Part shown: positions 21,531 through 31,504 of the stretch, piece by piece | Numbering within the stretch: the stretch's first letter is position 1 | Layout: each line of letters opens with the position of its first letter | Assembly (NCBI GenBank): GCA_958295665.1 | Contig: OY282560.1 | Location: forward strand, 52,948,333 to 53,012,332 | Source: Tipula vernalis | Lineage: Eukaryota; Arthropoda; Insecta; Diptera; Tipulidae | Reading direction: 5' to 3' | DNA length: 64,000 nucleotides | Position numbers and translations under genes: made by a program | Notes under the pieces: generated by a model | What the model was told of the DNA's origin: nothing | Seen by the model: the letters and a program-made list of their open reading frames with translations, nothing else | Databases searched by the model: none

Positions 21531-22657
21531 AAGTAAAGCTGGATGAAATGTCGAAAGACAATGTTGTCAGTTTTGTTGATTATCCAACTGATTGGGTACA
21601 TAATTTACAGATAGTGGAAAAAACAAATGGGGATATTCGTATCTGTTTGGATCCAAATTCGCTTAACGCGTGCATTAAACGTGAACATTTTTTAATTCCC
21701 ACTTTTGATGATATTATGAGTCGTTTAGCTGGTAAGCGTGTATTTACAGTGTTTGATTTACGCAATGGGTTTTGGCACATGGAATTGGATCGTGAAAGCT
21801 CTGATTTGACTACATTCATGACTCCATTTGGTCATTATCGTTGGAACAGAGTTCTCTTTGGTTTAAATAGTGCTCCGGAAATGTTTCAAAAGAAGATGAT
21901 TCAGATTTTTGGGGATATACCAGGCGTTGAAGTGTATTTTGATGATATTGCCATTGGTGGTTCAACAGTAGAGGAACATGATAAAGCCTTGTCAGTAGTT
22001 GTGGAACGTGCTCGTATGAATGGTATCAAATTTAACAGTAAAAAAATTCAGTATCGAACGAATAAAATTAGATTTATGGGTCATATTATTGAAAATGGTC
22101 AGGTTGAACCTAGTGATAAATACGTCAAAGCGATTAAAAACATGCTAAAACCTACAAACAAAACAGAGGTATTACGTTTGCTTGGACTCTTCAAATTCCT
22201 TGCAAGATTTATTCCGAATTTATCTAAACGATCAGCTGCCTTGCGTGAACTTACGAAAAAGGATGTTCAATGGCAATGGGACAGCGCCCATGAAAATGAA
22301 GTTAAGAGCCTTCTCAAGTCCATCATCACAACTCCTGTTCTTGCTATGTATGACCCAAATAAGCCAGTTGTTATTCAGACAGATAGTTCCAAAGATGGAT
22401 TGGGTAGTGTTATTCTACAGGATGATATGCCAGTGGCATATGCATTAAAAACCTTGTCGAAAAGTGAACAGAAATGGGCACAGATCGAAAAAGAGCTACT
22501 GGCTGTCGTGTTCGCATGTAAACATTTTCATAATTTCTTGTGTGGTCGTGAATTTACGATCCACTCTGATCATAAACCGTTGGAAGCATTGATGAAAAGA
22601 GATATTGATGATGTAAGTCGACGTTTATGTACAAGGAATGTTTCTTCAATTGCTTAA
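21498..22657 (+). pseudogene. Gypsy B reverse transcriptase and RNase H
   Basis: RT blocks: DWVHNLQIVEKTNGDIRICL, FTVFDLRNGFWHMELD, LFGLNSAPEMFQKKM, the active site VEVYFDDIAIGG (YFDD) and IRFMGHIIENGQV. RNase H: IQTDSSKDGLGSVIL, EKELLAVVFACKHF and HSDHKPLEALM. The domains are complete. A frameshift near 22618-22640 breaks the link to the tether/integrase region. Confidence 0.93.
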
Positions 22658-24076
22658 ATACCCGGGCTTGTCGATAGTTTATAAACCGGGAAAAGAAATG
22701 TTAGTGGCCGATTGTTTATCAAGAGCCCCATTGTTTGATGAATATGAGTTTGACAATGAAATGTCAATGGTGATTCATGCGTTAACACGTCATGTATGTA
22801 TGTCAAAGGAAAATTATGATCTCTATGTACAGAAATTGAATGAGGATGAGCGTTATTGTCGTGTTGTTAAATACGTTACTACTGGTTGGCCGACGTATCA
22901 TCAACTTGACGACTTGAGTCAGAGATTCCACAAGTATAAAAGTGAATTGCACTTTGAAAATAATTTGTTGTTTAGGGATCATCGTTTGGTTGTTCCGACC
23001 AATTTACAGAGCAGTATTTGCAAGTGGCTCCATGCTCCACACTTGGGTATAGAGAAAACTTTGTCTCGTGCACGTCAACAATTTTTCTGGCCGGGGATGA
23101 CTAATGATATTACCGAGTTGGTTAAGGCTTGCACGGTTTGTGAAAAATTCACACGTAATAATCAAAAGGAACCGTTAGTGCAGGAATCCACACCACAGTA
23201 TCCATTTCAAAAAATTTCAACGGATATATTTGAGTACGCTGGATACAATTTTATTGTGCTGATTGATGCATATTCGGGATTTGTGATTTGTGAAAGACTG
23301 AAAGAAAAGTCAGCTCGATACGTGGTTGAAGTTTTTGAAAGTATTTTCTGCTGTTATGGTTATCCCACAGAAATAAAAAGTGATAATGTTCCGTTCAATT
23401 CACGTGAATTGGAAAGATATGCTAATGATACAAATATTGTATTGAAGTTTTCAAGCCCCAGATATCCTCAGAGTAATGGATTGGCTGAGAAGGGAGTCGC
23501 GATTGCCAAGAACATTTTAAAACGTTGCTATGAGTCAGATGAAGTAGATCAGTTTCAATATAGACTTCTTGAATATAACACAACACCAATTGCTAGTATG
23601 GGGATGACGGCATCACAACTGTTTTTTGGTTGATTGGTTAAAAGTCGTTTACCAATTGTCGAAAGTTTGTTGTATCGCAATGACTTGTCAGAGAAGAGGG
23701 TTCAGGAGACAATAGAAGCTAAAAAAGAAAAGCAAAGGCATTATTATAAGCAGCATGCAAAGTCGTTGCCAGTTTTGAATGAGGGTGACCGAATTATTTT
23801 TAAGAAGAATAATAAACAATGGAATTATGGAAAAGTGGTAAGGAAAGTAAACGATAGATCTTACATTGTTGTCGATGAATATGAAAATCGTTTTCGTAGA
23901 AATAGACGGTTCATTGTAAAAACTAAAAACATTGATTTCAATTCAAGTGAATTGTTGTTGGAGAATGAGATGTCGGATTTGTTTAATAAATCAAATGATA
24001 GTTCTGGTGAAATACCTTCAAATGCTAATAAGAATGATAGTAATAATCTTAATGTTAATACTTTTGATGTTAATGT
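22638..24076 (+). pseudogene. Gypsy B integrase and C-terminal region
   Basis: Contains the RNase H-integrase tether VYKPGKEMLVADCLSRA, the zinc-binding HAPHLGIEKTLSRARQQFFW with CTVCEKF, then the core: Asp in ISTDIFEY, Asp in IKSDNVPFN, Glu in SNGLAEKGVAI. A single in-frame TGA at 23631-23633 follows MTASQLFFG. The frame then continues through a basic C-terminal domain (GDRIIFKKNNKQWNYGKVV) into an Asn-rich tail with a 21-base tandem duplication at 24050-24090. The LINE interrupts the tail; its end lies at 28456-28693. Confidence 0.92.
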
Positions 24077-24448
24077 TAATACTTTTGATGACATGTGTAG
24101 TACATGAGTTTCGAGGTGCGAATTAATTATTAAATAAACATAGTAAATGGTTATTAAAATTTGTGAAAATCTCTAGAAATTAGTGTGAACAGTTGAAGAG
24201 TGATTATAACTATAGGCTTTGTGAAAACAATAAATGGAACATTAACAAATTAGTGAAATAAAAAACAATTGAATTAGTAGTGGACAATTAAATTAAACAC
24301 GTAAACATAATAATAACGTTTTATTGTAGACTTTTTTTTTTTTTTTTTTTTTTTTTGCAGTTATTGCATATTTTTTAAGTTAAATATAAATTAATCAGTG
24401 AAGTAAAACATTTTTGTGTGTAGTGTTTACAATTGAGTACATTTTAAA

Positions 24449-25537
24449 ATGTCTCAATGTGAAAAGTGTAAAAAAGTGACCGACTCTCGTGAAAGAAATT
24501 CGTTACGATGTTTCGGCAAATGTAAAAAGATATTTCACTATACTTGCATTGACTGGAATTTCGTAAAATTTGCCAAATTATTTAAAGATTGCCCTTACGC
24601 AAGATATGTTTGCTTAGAATGTCAAGCACATGATGAAGACACCATTTATGAGGAATTCAAAAAAATTAATAATTTTGTAGAAGAGTTAAAGCAACATTTG
24701 TGTGCGAATCACACAAAATTAAATTTACAATTAGGAGAGATCAAAACCCATGTAGAAGAAATTCAAAAACCAACAACATCTTTTGCATCGGTATTGAAAT
24801 CTAATCCAACTAAGCTAGTACTGTTGCAACCAAAGAAATCACAAGAGAGTAAAAAAACAAGACAAGACATAGTCAGCCTAATTGATCCTAAAAGTATACC
24901 AGTAATGGGGTGCCGAAATGTCTCTAATGGAGGAATTATATTACAATGTGATTCAAATGAAGCAAAGGATAAGTTGACACAAATTGCTACAGATAAGTTA
25001 GGAGCAGACTACGAAATTAAACTACCAACGGAGCTAAATCCAAGAGTTAAAATTCTAGGCATGTCCGAGAAGTTAGAAAGCGCTGAAATTATCTCAGCTT
25101 TGAAGCAGCAGAACCCATTTTTATCTGAGGGTGAAATTAAGGTAGTTACAACTTACAATAGAAGAAATACACAGAAGGTCGATACAATTATTGAAGTTGA
25201 TGCCGATAACTTTAAAAAGATAATAGCAGCGGAGAAACTGAATATCCATTTTGATAGATGCCATGTTGTAGAGACGTTGGGGATAACTAGGTGTTATAAT
25301 TGTAACGGATATTCACATCACGGTACGAAGTGCACGAGCAAGCTAACATGCCCGAAATGTAGCGGAAACCACAAATTTAGTGATTGTAAGAACACGGAAA
25401 TGAAATGCAGTAATTGTACAGATGCAAATAATAGACTTAATCTTAAGATTAATACAAATCATGCTACGTGGGATAATAGTTGTACAGTGTTTCAACGCAA
25501 GTTAAGATCACTTAAGAACCAAATTAATTACCAATAG
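24449..25537 (+). CDS. LINE ORF1, PHD-like and zinc-knuckle protein
   Basis: Intact 362-codon frame. The N-terminal Cys/His cluster (CEKCKKVTDSRERNSLRCFG, then CKKIFHYTC and CLECQ) resembles a PHD-type finger found in ORF1 of some insect LINEs. A middle region shows short coiled-coil-like stretches and an RRM-like segment. The C-terminus has three CCHC-type knuckles: CYNCNGYSHHGTKC, CPKCSGNHKFSDC and CSNC. It probably binds element RNA. It ends in CAA TAG, and ORF2 follows in the same frame. Confidence 0.9.
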   Translation: MSQCEKCKKVTDSRERNSLRCFGKCKKIFHYTCIDWNFVKFAKLFKDCPYARYVCLECQAHDEDTIYEEFKKINNFVEELKQHLCANHTKLNLQLGEIKTHVEEIQKPTTSFASVLKSNPTKLVLLQPKKSQESKKTRQDIVSLIDPKSIPVMGCRNVSNGGIILQCDSNEAKDKLTQIATDKLGADYEIKLPTELNPRVKILGMSEKLESAEIISALKQQNPFLSEGEIKVVTTYNRRNTQKVDTIIEVDADNFKKIIAAEKLNIHFDRCHVVETLGITRCYNCNGYSHHGTKCTSKLTCPKCSGNHKFSDCKNTEMKCSNCTDANNRLNLKINTNHATWDNSCTVFQRKLRSLKNQINYQ

Positions 25538-26746
25538 CAGTTCAGTACACAAGACGTACTATATACAAACATTCGAAGTTTGTATTCAAATTTTTTGGAG
25601 CTTGAACAGATAATGTTAGATTTTAAACCAGCCATAGTGTTACTCAGTGAAACCAGAACAGTTCCAGAAATGTACGATGCAGAATTTCATATTAATAATT
25701 ACAACTTTATTCGTTGCGATTCGGATAGTCGACATACGGGTGGTGTTGCTATGTATATTCACGAAAACATAAATTTTAAAATAATTTCCAAGTGTGAGAA
25801 AGACCGCGCTTGGTTTCTAGCAATTCAAATTATTAAAGGATATCATACAACTGGCATATTTGGAGTAGTTTATCGATCATTTCAAACAACGAATGCAGTA
25901 TTCTTAAGTCACTTCGATGAATGGTTAGAAAATGTCATAAACCACAACAAAAATAATTTTATTTTCGGTGATTGCAATATTGATGTTAAATCTAATGAAT
26001 TTTACAGTGTTAAATTGAAACAGTTGATCACAGATAATAGATTGATTCAGATAGTAAATGATCATACTAGAGTTACATATAACAGCAAGAGCTTAATAGA
26101 TATATTAATTACTAATTCACAGAATATTCGATATGAAGTAGTCAAAGAACAACAAATTAGCGATCATTACATGTTAGCTGTTAGTATAAATAATAAAACG
26201 AAAATGCCAGCAGAAGAAGTTGCAGCAGTAGAAATAAGATCATGGAAAAATTACTCTTCTGAATCACTAAACAACTCTTTAAATCAAAAACTACTGGGAT
26301 TTCAAGGAGGTGCAAAAATAAACCAAAAAGCTGAAGTTTTAGTATTAAAGTTAAAAACCTGTGTGAATGAACTGACACATATGGCAACAATTCGAAGAGA
26401 GAATAAAATACCATGGTTCTTTCAAAACTTAAAGTCGTTGAAACAAGATAAATTACGTAACTATGGCGTTTTAAAAATTTTTAATTCAAAGGATAACTGG
26501 GATAATTATAAAAAATCCAGAAATTTGTATAAACAATCACTGAGGAAAGAGCAATCAATTTATTTCAAAAGTAAATTCATCGAAAACAAAAATAAACCAA
26601 AAGAACTTTGGAAAACGTTAAAATCGATGTATAAAACTAAAAATAAAACACAGTGGAATATTCAATTTAACAATAAAATAATAACTGAGAAGCACGAATT
26701 AGCTGAGGCTCTAAATCAGTCCAGTGTGATTGTGTATCCAGTGTGA
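25538..26746 (+). pseudogene. LINE ORF2, endonuclease and start of reverse transcriptase
   Basis: Open directly after the ORF1 stop, with no ATG near the start. Its first residues, VLYTNIRSLYSNFLELEQ, are already the N-terminus of an apurinic/apyrimidinic-type endonuclease. Catalytic blocks follow: LLSETRT, GGVAMYI, FIFGDCNIDV and QQISDHYMLAV. A 17-base direct repeat (CCAGTGTGATT at 26721 and again at 26738) shifts the frame into a stop at 26744-26746. The RT continues from about 26746 in another frame. The endonuclease nicks the target for target-primed reverse transcription. Confidence 0.92.
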
Positions 26747-28339
26747 TTAATATTCACAATAGTATTCCTGAAGTAAAGGATTGGGATTTTTCGGATGTAA
26801 CTCATCAGGATTTATCCAAAATTATAAGTAGCATGAATTCTAATGCAGGAATAGATGGAATAAATCGAACTGTCATGATGGATGCGATGAAAAATCAAAT
26901 ATTCTCAAAAAATTTCACAGAGTTAATTAATCAAAGTTTAAATCAAGCTAAAGTACCTGAATCATGGAAAATATCAACAGTAATACCAATTCCCAAAACT
27001 ATTAAACCGATGACACCAGAAGAATTACGCCCAATCAATATGTTGCCACCGTATGAAGCGATAATGGAACGTGTAATTAAAAATCAATTAATCAACCACA
27101 TTAACAAAAATAATATACTAGTCGACCAACAATCCGGATTTCGAGAGCTGCACTCATGCGAAACAGCATTAAATCTAATGCTAGATAACTGGAAGGCAGA
27201 AATAAATGATAATAAAGTTGTGGTTTCAGTTTTCCTGGATTTTAAACGCGCTTTTGAAACAATCGATAGAAAAATTTTGCTTAAAAAGCTCATTAAATAT
27301 GGAGTACAAGGGAAAGAACTTGAATGGTTCACTAATTATCTCGAAGGAAGGCAACAATACACAAAGATAGATAACTGTGTCTCTAAATTGACACCAAACA
27401 ATCTAGGAGTTCCCCAGGGATCTATATTAGGACCATTGCTTTTCATCCTATATATTAATGATATAGTCACAGTCATAAAAGATTGTAAAGTGAATATGTT
27501 TGCAGATGATACGCTAATTACAACTTCTGCACCAACCCTTATAGAAGCCGTACAAAAAATAAACCAAGATTTAGAGAATTTAAGGAAATGGTTAATGTTC
27601 CACAAACTATCACTTAATATTTCAAAAACTAAGTACATCGTAATGTCAATAAGGACTACAATAGAATGTGATGAAAATATAAAAGTAGATAACCAAATCA
27701 TAGATCGTGTAAAAAAATATAAATACCTGGGTGTTGTTATTGATGAAAATTTAAATTTCAACGATCATTTGGACTATATTGCTAAAAAGATGAATAAAAA
27801 ATTGGGACTTTTTAATAGAATTAAGGACAAACTGCCGCTTGAAACAAAGATTATATTCTACGAATCAATTGTTGCCCCACATATTGACTATTGTTCATCA
27901 GTATTTTTTTATAATGAACCAAGCACAAATATATCGTCTCCAAAAGATACAAAATAGATTTATGCGAGCTATTTTAAGGGCAGAAAGTAGAACCCATATA
28001 CGAGAAATGCTTGAAGTGTTGGAGTGGAAGTCCATAAAGCAGAGGATTAACTTTAACGTTCTGAAATTGTTGTTTCGCCTTGAAAACGGAGTACTTCCAA
28101 ATTACTTAGATTCAATGCTCTGCACTAATAGAGACGTTCACAACTATAATACAAGAAACACTCATTTTCGATTGCCGCTATATAGTAAATCATTTTGCCA
28201 ACGATCATTAGCCTACAATGGAGTTAAGCTATATAATTCACTAAGTAATTTTTATACTTTGGGTGAATTAAGAGAATTAAAGTACGAGAATTTTCTAAAT
28301 TTGTTAAATATATTCATTAAAGATAACATTAGTATTTAG
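26746..28339 (+). pseudogene. LINE ORF2, reverse transcriptase and C-terminus
   Basis: RT blocks: WKISTVIPIPKTIKPMTPEE with LRPINMLP, VVSVFLDFKRAFETIDRKIL, GVPQGSILGPLLFILYINDI, the active site VNMFADDTLITTS, and KYKYLGVVIDENLNFNDHL. A frameshift near 27901-27920, at a T-run in TATTTTTTTATAATG, moves the C-terminal part (IYRLQKIQNRFMRAILR onward) to another frame ending at 28339. FADD and the layout fit the Jockey/CR1 group. Two frame breaks make it inactive. Confidence 0.92.
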
Positions 28340-28455
28340 ATAAACTTAAGTAAAACTTACTATTATTTAATTTAATTAATTAAAACCAAAAAAAAAATAA
28401 AAATGTCATATATTGATAAATAAATAAATAAATAAATAGATAGAAATGTTAATGT

Positions 28456-28693
28456 AAGTTTGGGTGAACAAAACGATCGATCAATTCAAAATAGTGTGAA
28501 TCAAGAAATTTCAAATAATGATAATAATATTGATCGTGAAAGGTTGGAATCCACGAGCAGTCATGAATCATTGTATGATTCTGTTGCTTATAGGAATAGT
28601 GTAAAGCCACAAATGCCATTGATTGTAAATGGTTATCGAACTAGACGCGGTCGTGAAATTAGGCCGCCAAAGTGGTTTGATGATTTTGAATAA
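28456..28693 (+). pseudogene. Gypsy B pol C-terminal tail, right of the LINE
   Basis: The last roughly 79 codons of the Gypsy B polyprotein. It is Asn/Ser-rich and ends with YRTRRGREIRPPKWFDDFE, the basic-to-acidic tail often seen at the end of insect Gypsy pol. It joins in frame to the part ending near 24076 when the LINE is ignored. Confidence 0.8.
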
Positions 28694-28734
28694 CTTGAAT
28701 TTATGAAATTGTTTAAAAATTTAAAAAAAAAAAT

Positions 28735-28764
28735 AAAAAAAAAAAAAGATAAAGAAAGAAAGCG
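28735..28764 (+). promoter_or_regulatory. Gypsy B polypurine tract
   Basis: An uninterrupted A/G stretch with AAAGAAAGAAAGCG directly precedes the 3' LTR. Confidence 0.6.
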
Positions 28765-28973
28765 TGTAATAAGTAAACCTATTTATGTTGCAAACTGTAG
28801 GTAGCAACATTTATAGTGTAGACTGTAAATTATTTTAGTACATAATACGTATGTGTCAGAAAAGACCTTTGTTAAGTATAGGGTAGTAGATAGACGGTGG
28901 TATGTGAGGATACATGAAATAAAGAACAAATAAAACTAATAAACAAAGTGTGTATTTTATTAAACTTAAAACA
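28765..28973 (+). mobile_element. Gypsy B 3' LTR
   Basis: 209 bp, three differences from the 5' LTR. It carries the empty MITE site (ACATAATACG). It is followed by CTATT at 28974-28978, the target duplication. Confidence 0.95.
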
Positions 28974-28978
28974 CTATT

Positions 28979-29985
28979 AAAAGTTTAAAAGTAATTAAAA
29001 ATGTTAATGTAGTTACAACACAGAAATTTTTATAGGTCTAGGGAGATTTCCTGAAAAATTAAAAATAATCCTAAAGGAGAATGCTCATCCAGTGTCTAGA
29101 CCCCCACGTAGGATTCCGATTGCTATAAAAGAAAAAGTCAAATAAGCAATAGAAAAACTTGAAAACAATGACATAATACAATCATTAAAAGAACCCACTG
29201 AGTGGGTGAGCAATTTGATAGTAGTTGAGAAACCGGATGGCTCAATGAGAATTTGTTTAGATCCCAAGTATTTGAACGAAGCGATTAAAAAAGACTATTA
29301 CGAAATACCAAGGTTAGAGGATCTTGCGGCAAAATTAACAGGTGCAAATGTATTGTCTGTTTTAGACCTTAAGGACGGATTTTATCCGATTGAATTGGAC
29401 GAATATACGAAAAAACTTTGTTCGCTTAGTTCACCATTTAGTTGCTATTGTTTTAAAAGGTTGCCTTTTGGTATAAATATAGCACCGGAAACTTTTCAAA
29501 AGTTAAATGAAAAAATTTTTGGAGATATTTCGGGAATTCTTATTCACATGGATGACATACTGATATATGGTTGTAATGAAAAAGAACATGATGAAAGATT
29601 GTTGAAAGTAGTCAAGAGGGCTAAAGAATTGAATATAAAATTCAATAAAACAAAAATTCAATACAAAGTGGACAAAGTCAGGTTTCTAGGGCATGTGTTT
29701 AGTCGGGATGGTATAAGTACTGATCCAAATAGAATTAGAGCAATAACAGAAATGCCAGATCCAACCAATAGGAAGGAATTAAGAAGATTCCTCGGAATGA
29801 TAAATTATATGCGGAGTTTCATTTCAAATCTGGCTAGTCATACTGAACCTTTACGATAGTTGCTCAAAAAGAATAATGAATTCTTATGGTTAGATAGTCA
29901 TACAAAGTCGATAAAATTTTAAAACATATGATCGTTAAGTCACCCATTTTACAGCCTTTCAACGGAAAAAAAAAATAGTGATACA
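28979..29985 (+). pseudogene. Gypsy C reverse transcriptase (fragment 2)
   Basis: Continues Gypsy C after the Gypsy B insertion: LGRFPEKLKIILKENAHPVS-type spacer, TEWVSNLIVVEKPDGSMRIC, LSVLDLKDGFYPIELDEY, FGINIAPETFQ, the active site ILIHMDDILIYG (MDD) and VRFLGHVFSRDGI. Stops occur near 29143 and at 29857-29859, and a frame change near 29920. The RNase H start KIVIQTD is cut by Gypsy D at GACAG. The element is older and more damaged than those nested in it. Confidence 0.9.
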
Positions 29986-29990
29986 GACAG
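29986..29990 (+). other. Target-site duplication of Gypsy D, left
   Basis: GACAG precedes the 5' LTR and recurs at 34693-34697 after the 3' LTR. Reading across the two copies rejoins RNase H of Gypsy C. Confidence 0.9.
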
Positions 29991-30213
29991 TGTAGTATCA
30001 CAAAATACTGCTTATTGGGAGTATGAAAGAGAATTCCAAATTGATGGGAGATAGGGTAAAGAGGAGGAAAAGAAAGGGATTCGTGTGGCAGATGTGATTG
30101 AGTGAGGTTGAGTCGTGGAGAAATAAATTAAAATAATAAGAATAAAAACGCGTGTTTAATTAAATTAGAATAAACATAATATCCATTGTATTACTAATAA
30201 AGTGGGTATTACA
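29991..30213 (+). mobile_element. Gypsy D 5' LTR
   Basis: 223 bp, TGTAGTATCACAAAATACTG...GGGTATTACA. It differs from the 3' LTR (34470-34692) at one base (GAAAGAG versus GAATGAG near 30028). The primer site TATGGCGAGGATTT follows at 30214. Confidence 0.95.
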
Positions 30214-30390
30214 TATGGCGAGGATTTAAAAAAAAAAAAAATAAAAAAATAAGGTTAGAATTTGGAATTCACGTGGAGGCGCATATTAGTCTGTGAAGAA
30301 AAAAAAAAAAAAAAAAAAAGAAGGAAGTGATTACATCATTTATCGGATCGGTAGATGGTTCAAAGAAGGGGCAATAAATAATTATTCAAG

Positions 30391-31221
30391 ATGAATGTCG
30401 ACAACATGGCGGTTTTAGATGTTATGCACGGAAACGTATCAGTGAATTGGGAGAAATGGAAACGTGCGTTAAATATTTATTTCAACACGGAGAAAATAAT
30501 TGAAGACAAAGACAAAAACAATTATTTGTTACATTTTGGCGGTATGGATCTACAAGACATTTATTATACGTTAGCCGGAGAAGAAGAAAACAAAACGTAT
30601 GAAGAAGCGATCAAGATACTGGATAATCACTTCAATCCAAAGTCCAGCTCGGATGTAGAGAAAAATAAGTTTAGATGTTTGAAGCAAAATAAAGAAAACA
30701 TCAATGATTTTGTATTGCGATTAAAGATGCAAGCAGCCAAGTGTGAATTTAAAGATAACGATGAGCGAATTAGAGAACAAATTTTGATTGGCAGTAGACA
30801 TAAGAATTTGGAGAGGAAAGTGATTGAGAAAGGTGCTGTAAATTTAAACGAGTTGATAAAGATGGTGCAGGCAATGGAAATAGGCAACACAGAAGAAACA
30901 GATGAGGTGATAAATAAAGTAGATATAAACAGAAGGCAGACATACAACGGCGGAAACAATTTTAAAAATTCAAGAAGTCAAGAACGAAGCAGTGTGTCAT
31001 TCAGCAGCAACAACCGAGATCATTCCAGGTCTAAAGAAAATGCAGAAAACAGATACAGTGACAATAAAGGGACAAATAGTTGTTTCAATTGTGGACGTCA
31101 TGGTCATTATGCACGAGATTTTAGATGCCCAGCACGAAATAAGAAATGTGCCAAGTGTCAAAAATTTGGACATTTTGCGTTGGTGTGTCGCAAGGCAACA
31201 AATGAGAGTCAAGTTTATTGA
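30391..31221 (+). CDS. Gypsy D Gag
   Basis: Intact 276-codon frame. Capsid region: VSVNWEKWKRALNIYF near the start, then NHFNPKSSSDVEKNKFRC and RLKMQAAKCEF, typical of Gypsy Gags. A Ser/Asn/Arg-rich linker leads to two CCHC knuckles, CFNCGRHGHYARDFRC (one residue longer than standard) and CAKCQKFGHFALVC. The pol frame overlaps the end of gag in the +1 frame relative to gag, so Pol would need a +1 (or -2) frameshift or another bypass. It forms the element's particle. Confidence 0.93.
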   Translation: MNVDNMAVLDVMHGNVSVNWEKWKRALNIYFNTEKIIEDKDKNNYLLHFGGMDLQDIYYTLAGEEENKTYEEAIKILDNHFNPKSSSDVEKNKFRCLKQNKENINDFVLRLKMQAAKCEFKDNDERIREQILIGSRHKNLERKVIEKGAVNLNELIKMVQAMEIGNTEETDEVINKVDINRRQTYNGGNNFKNSRSQERSSVSFSSNNRDHSRSKENAENRYSDNKGTNSCFNCGRHGHYARDFRCPARNKKCAKCQKFGHFALVCRKATNESQVY

Positions 31222-31504
31222 ACGAGATCAACCAGAAAGTAGTGGTAGTGAAAAGAGCGATGTCTTATCAATATTAAAAGTGCAAAGAGACAATGAGGGC
31301 ATGAAAGCCATATGTCTAATGGGCGGATTGAAGATCAAAATGACAATCGATAGTGGAGCAGCGGTGAATCTTATCAGCTATGCAACGTGGGAAAAAGCTG
31401 AGAAATGAAATATAAAAGTATTAAATGAAGTCCAAGGACATGAAAAATATTTAAGTAGTTACAACGGGTCGCAGATTGAAGTCATAAAGGTCATAAAAAC
31501 GACG
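31190..31504 (+). pseudogene. Gypsy D protease, one in-frame stop
   Basis: Active site KMTIDSGAAVNLISYAT near 31340-31386, then an in-frame TGA at 31406-31408 (EKAEK, stop, NIKVLNEV). The same frame continues past it through VSLLGCDTAVKL into RT. Apart from this stop the protease is whole. Confidence 0.9.

Larger units (their letters stand above)
24077..28445 (+). mobile_element. Two-ORF non-LTR retrotransposon (LINE) inserted in Gypsy B
   Basis: A LINE with 5' UTR, ORF1, ORF2 and a tail of AAAT repeats (28415-28436). A candidate 10-bp target duplication ATGTTAATGT lies at 24067-24076 and 28446-28455. Removing the LINE with one copy restores the Gypsy B reading frame. The left edge is uncertain because a 21-base host duplication straddles it; it may start up to about 24110. 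A T-run ending in GCAG lies at about 24329-24359 in the 5' UTR. Confidence 0.85.
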
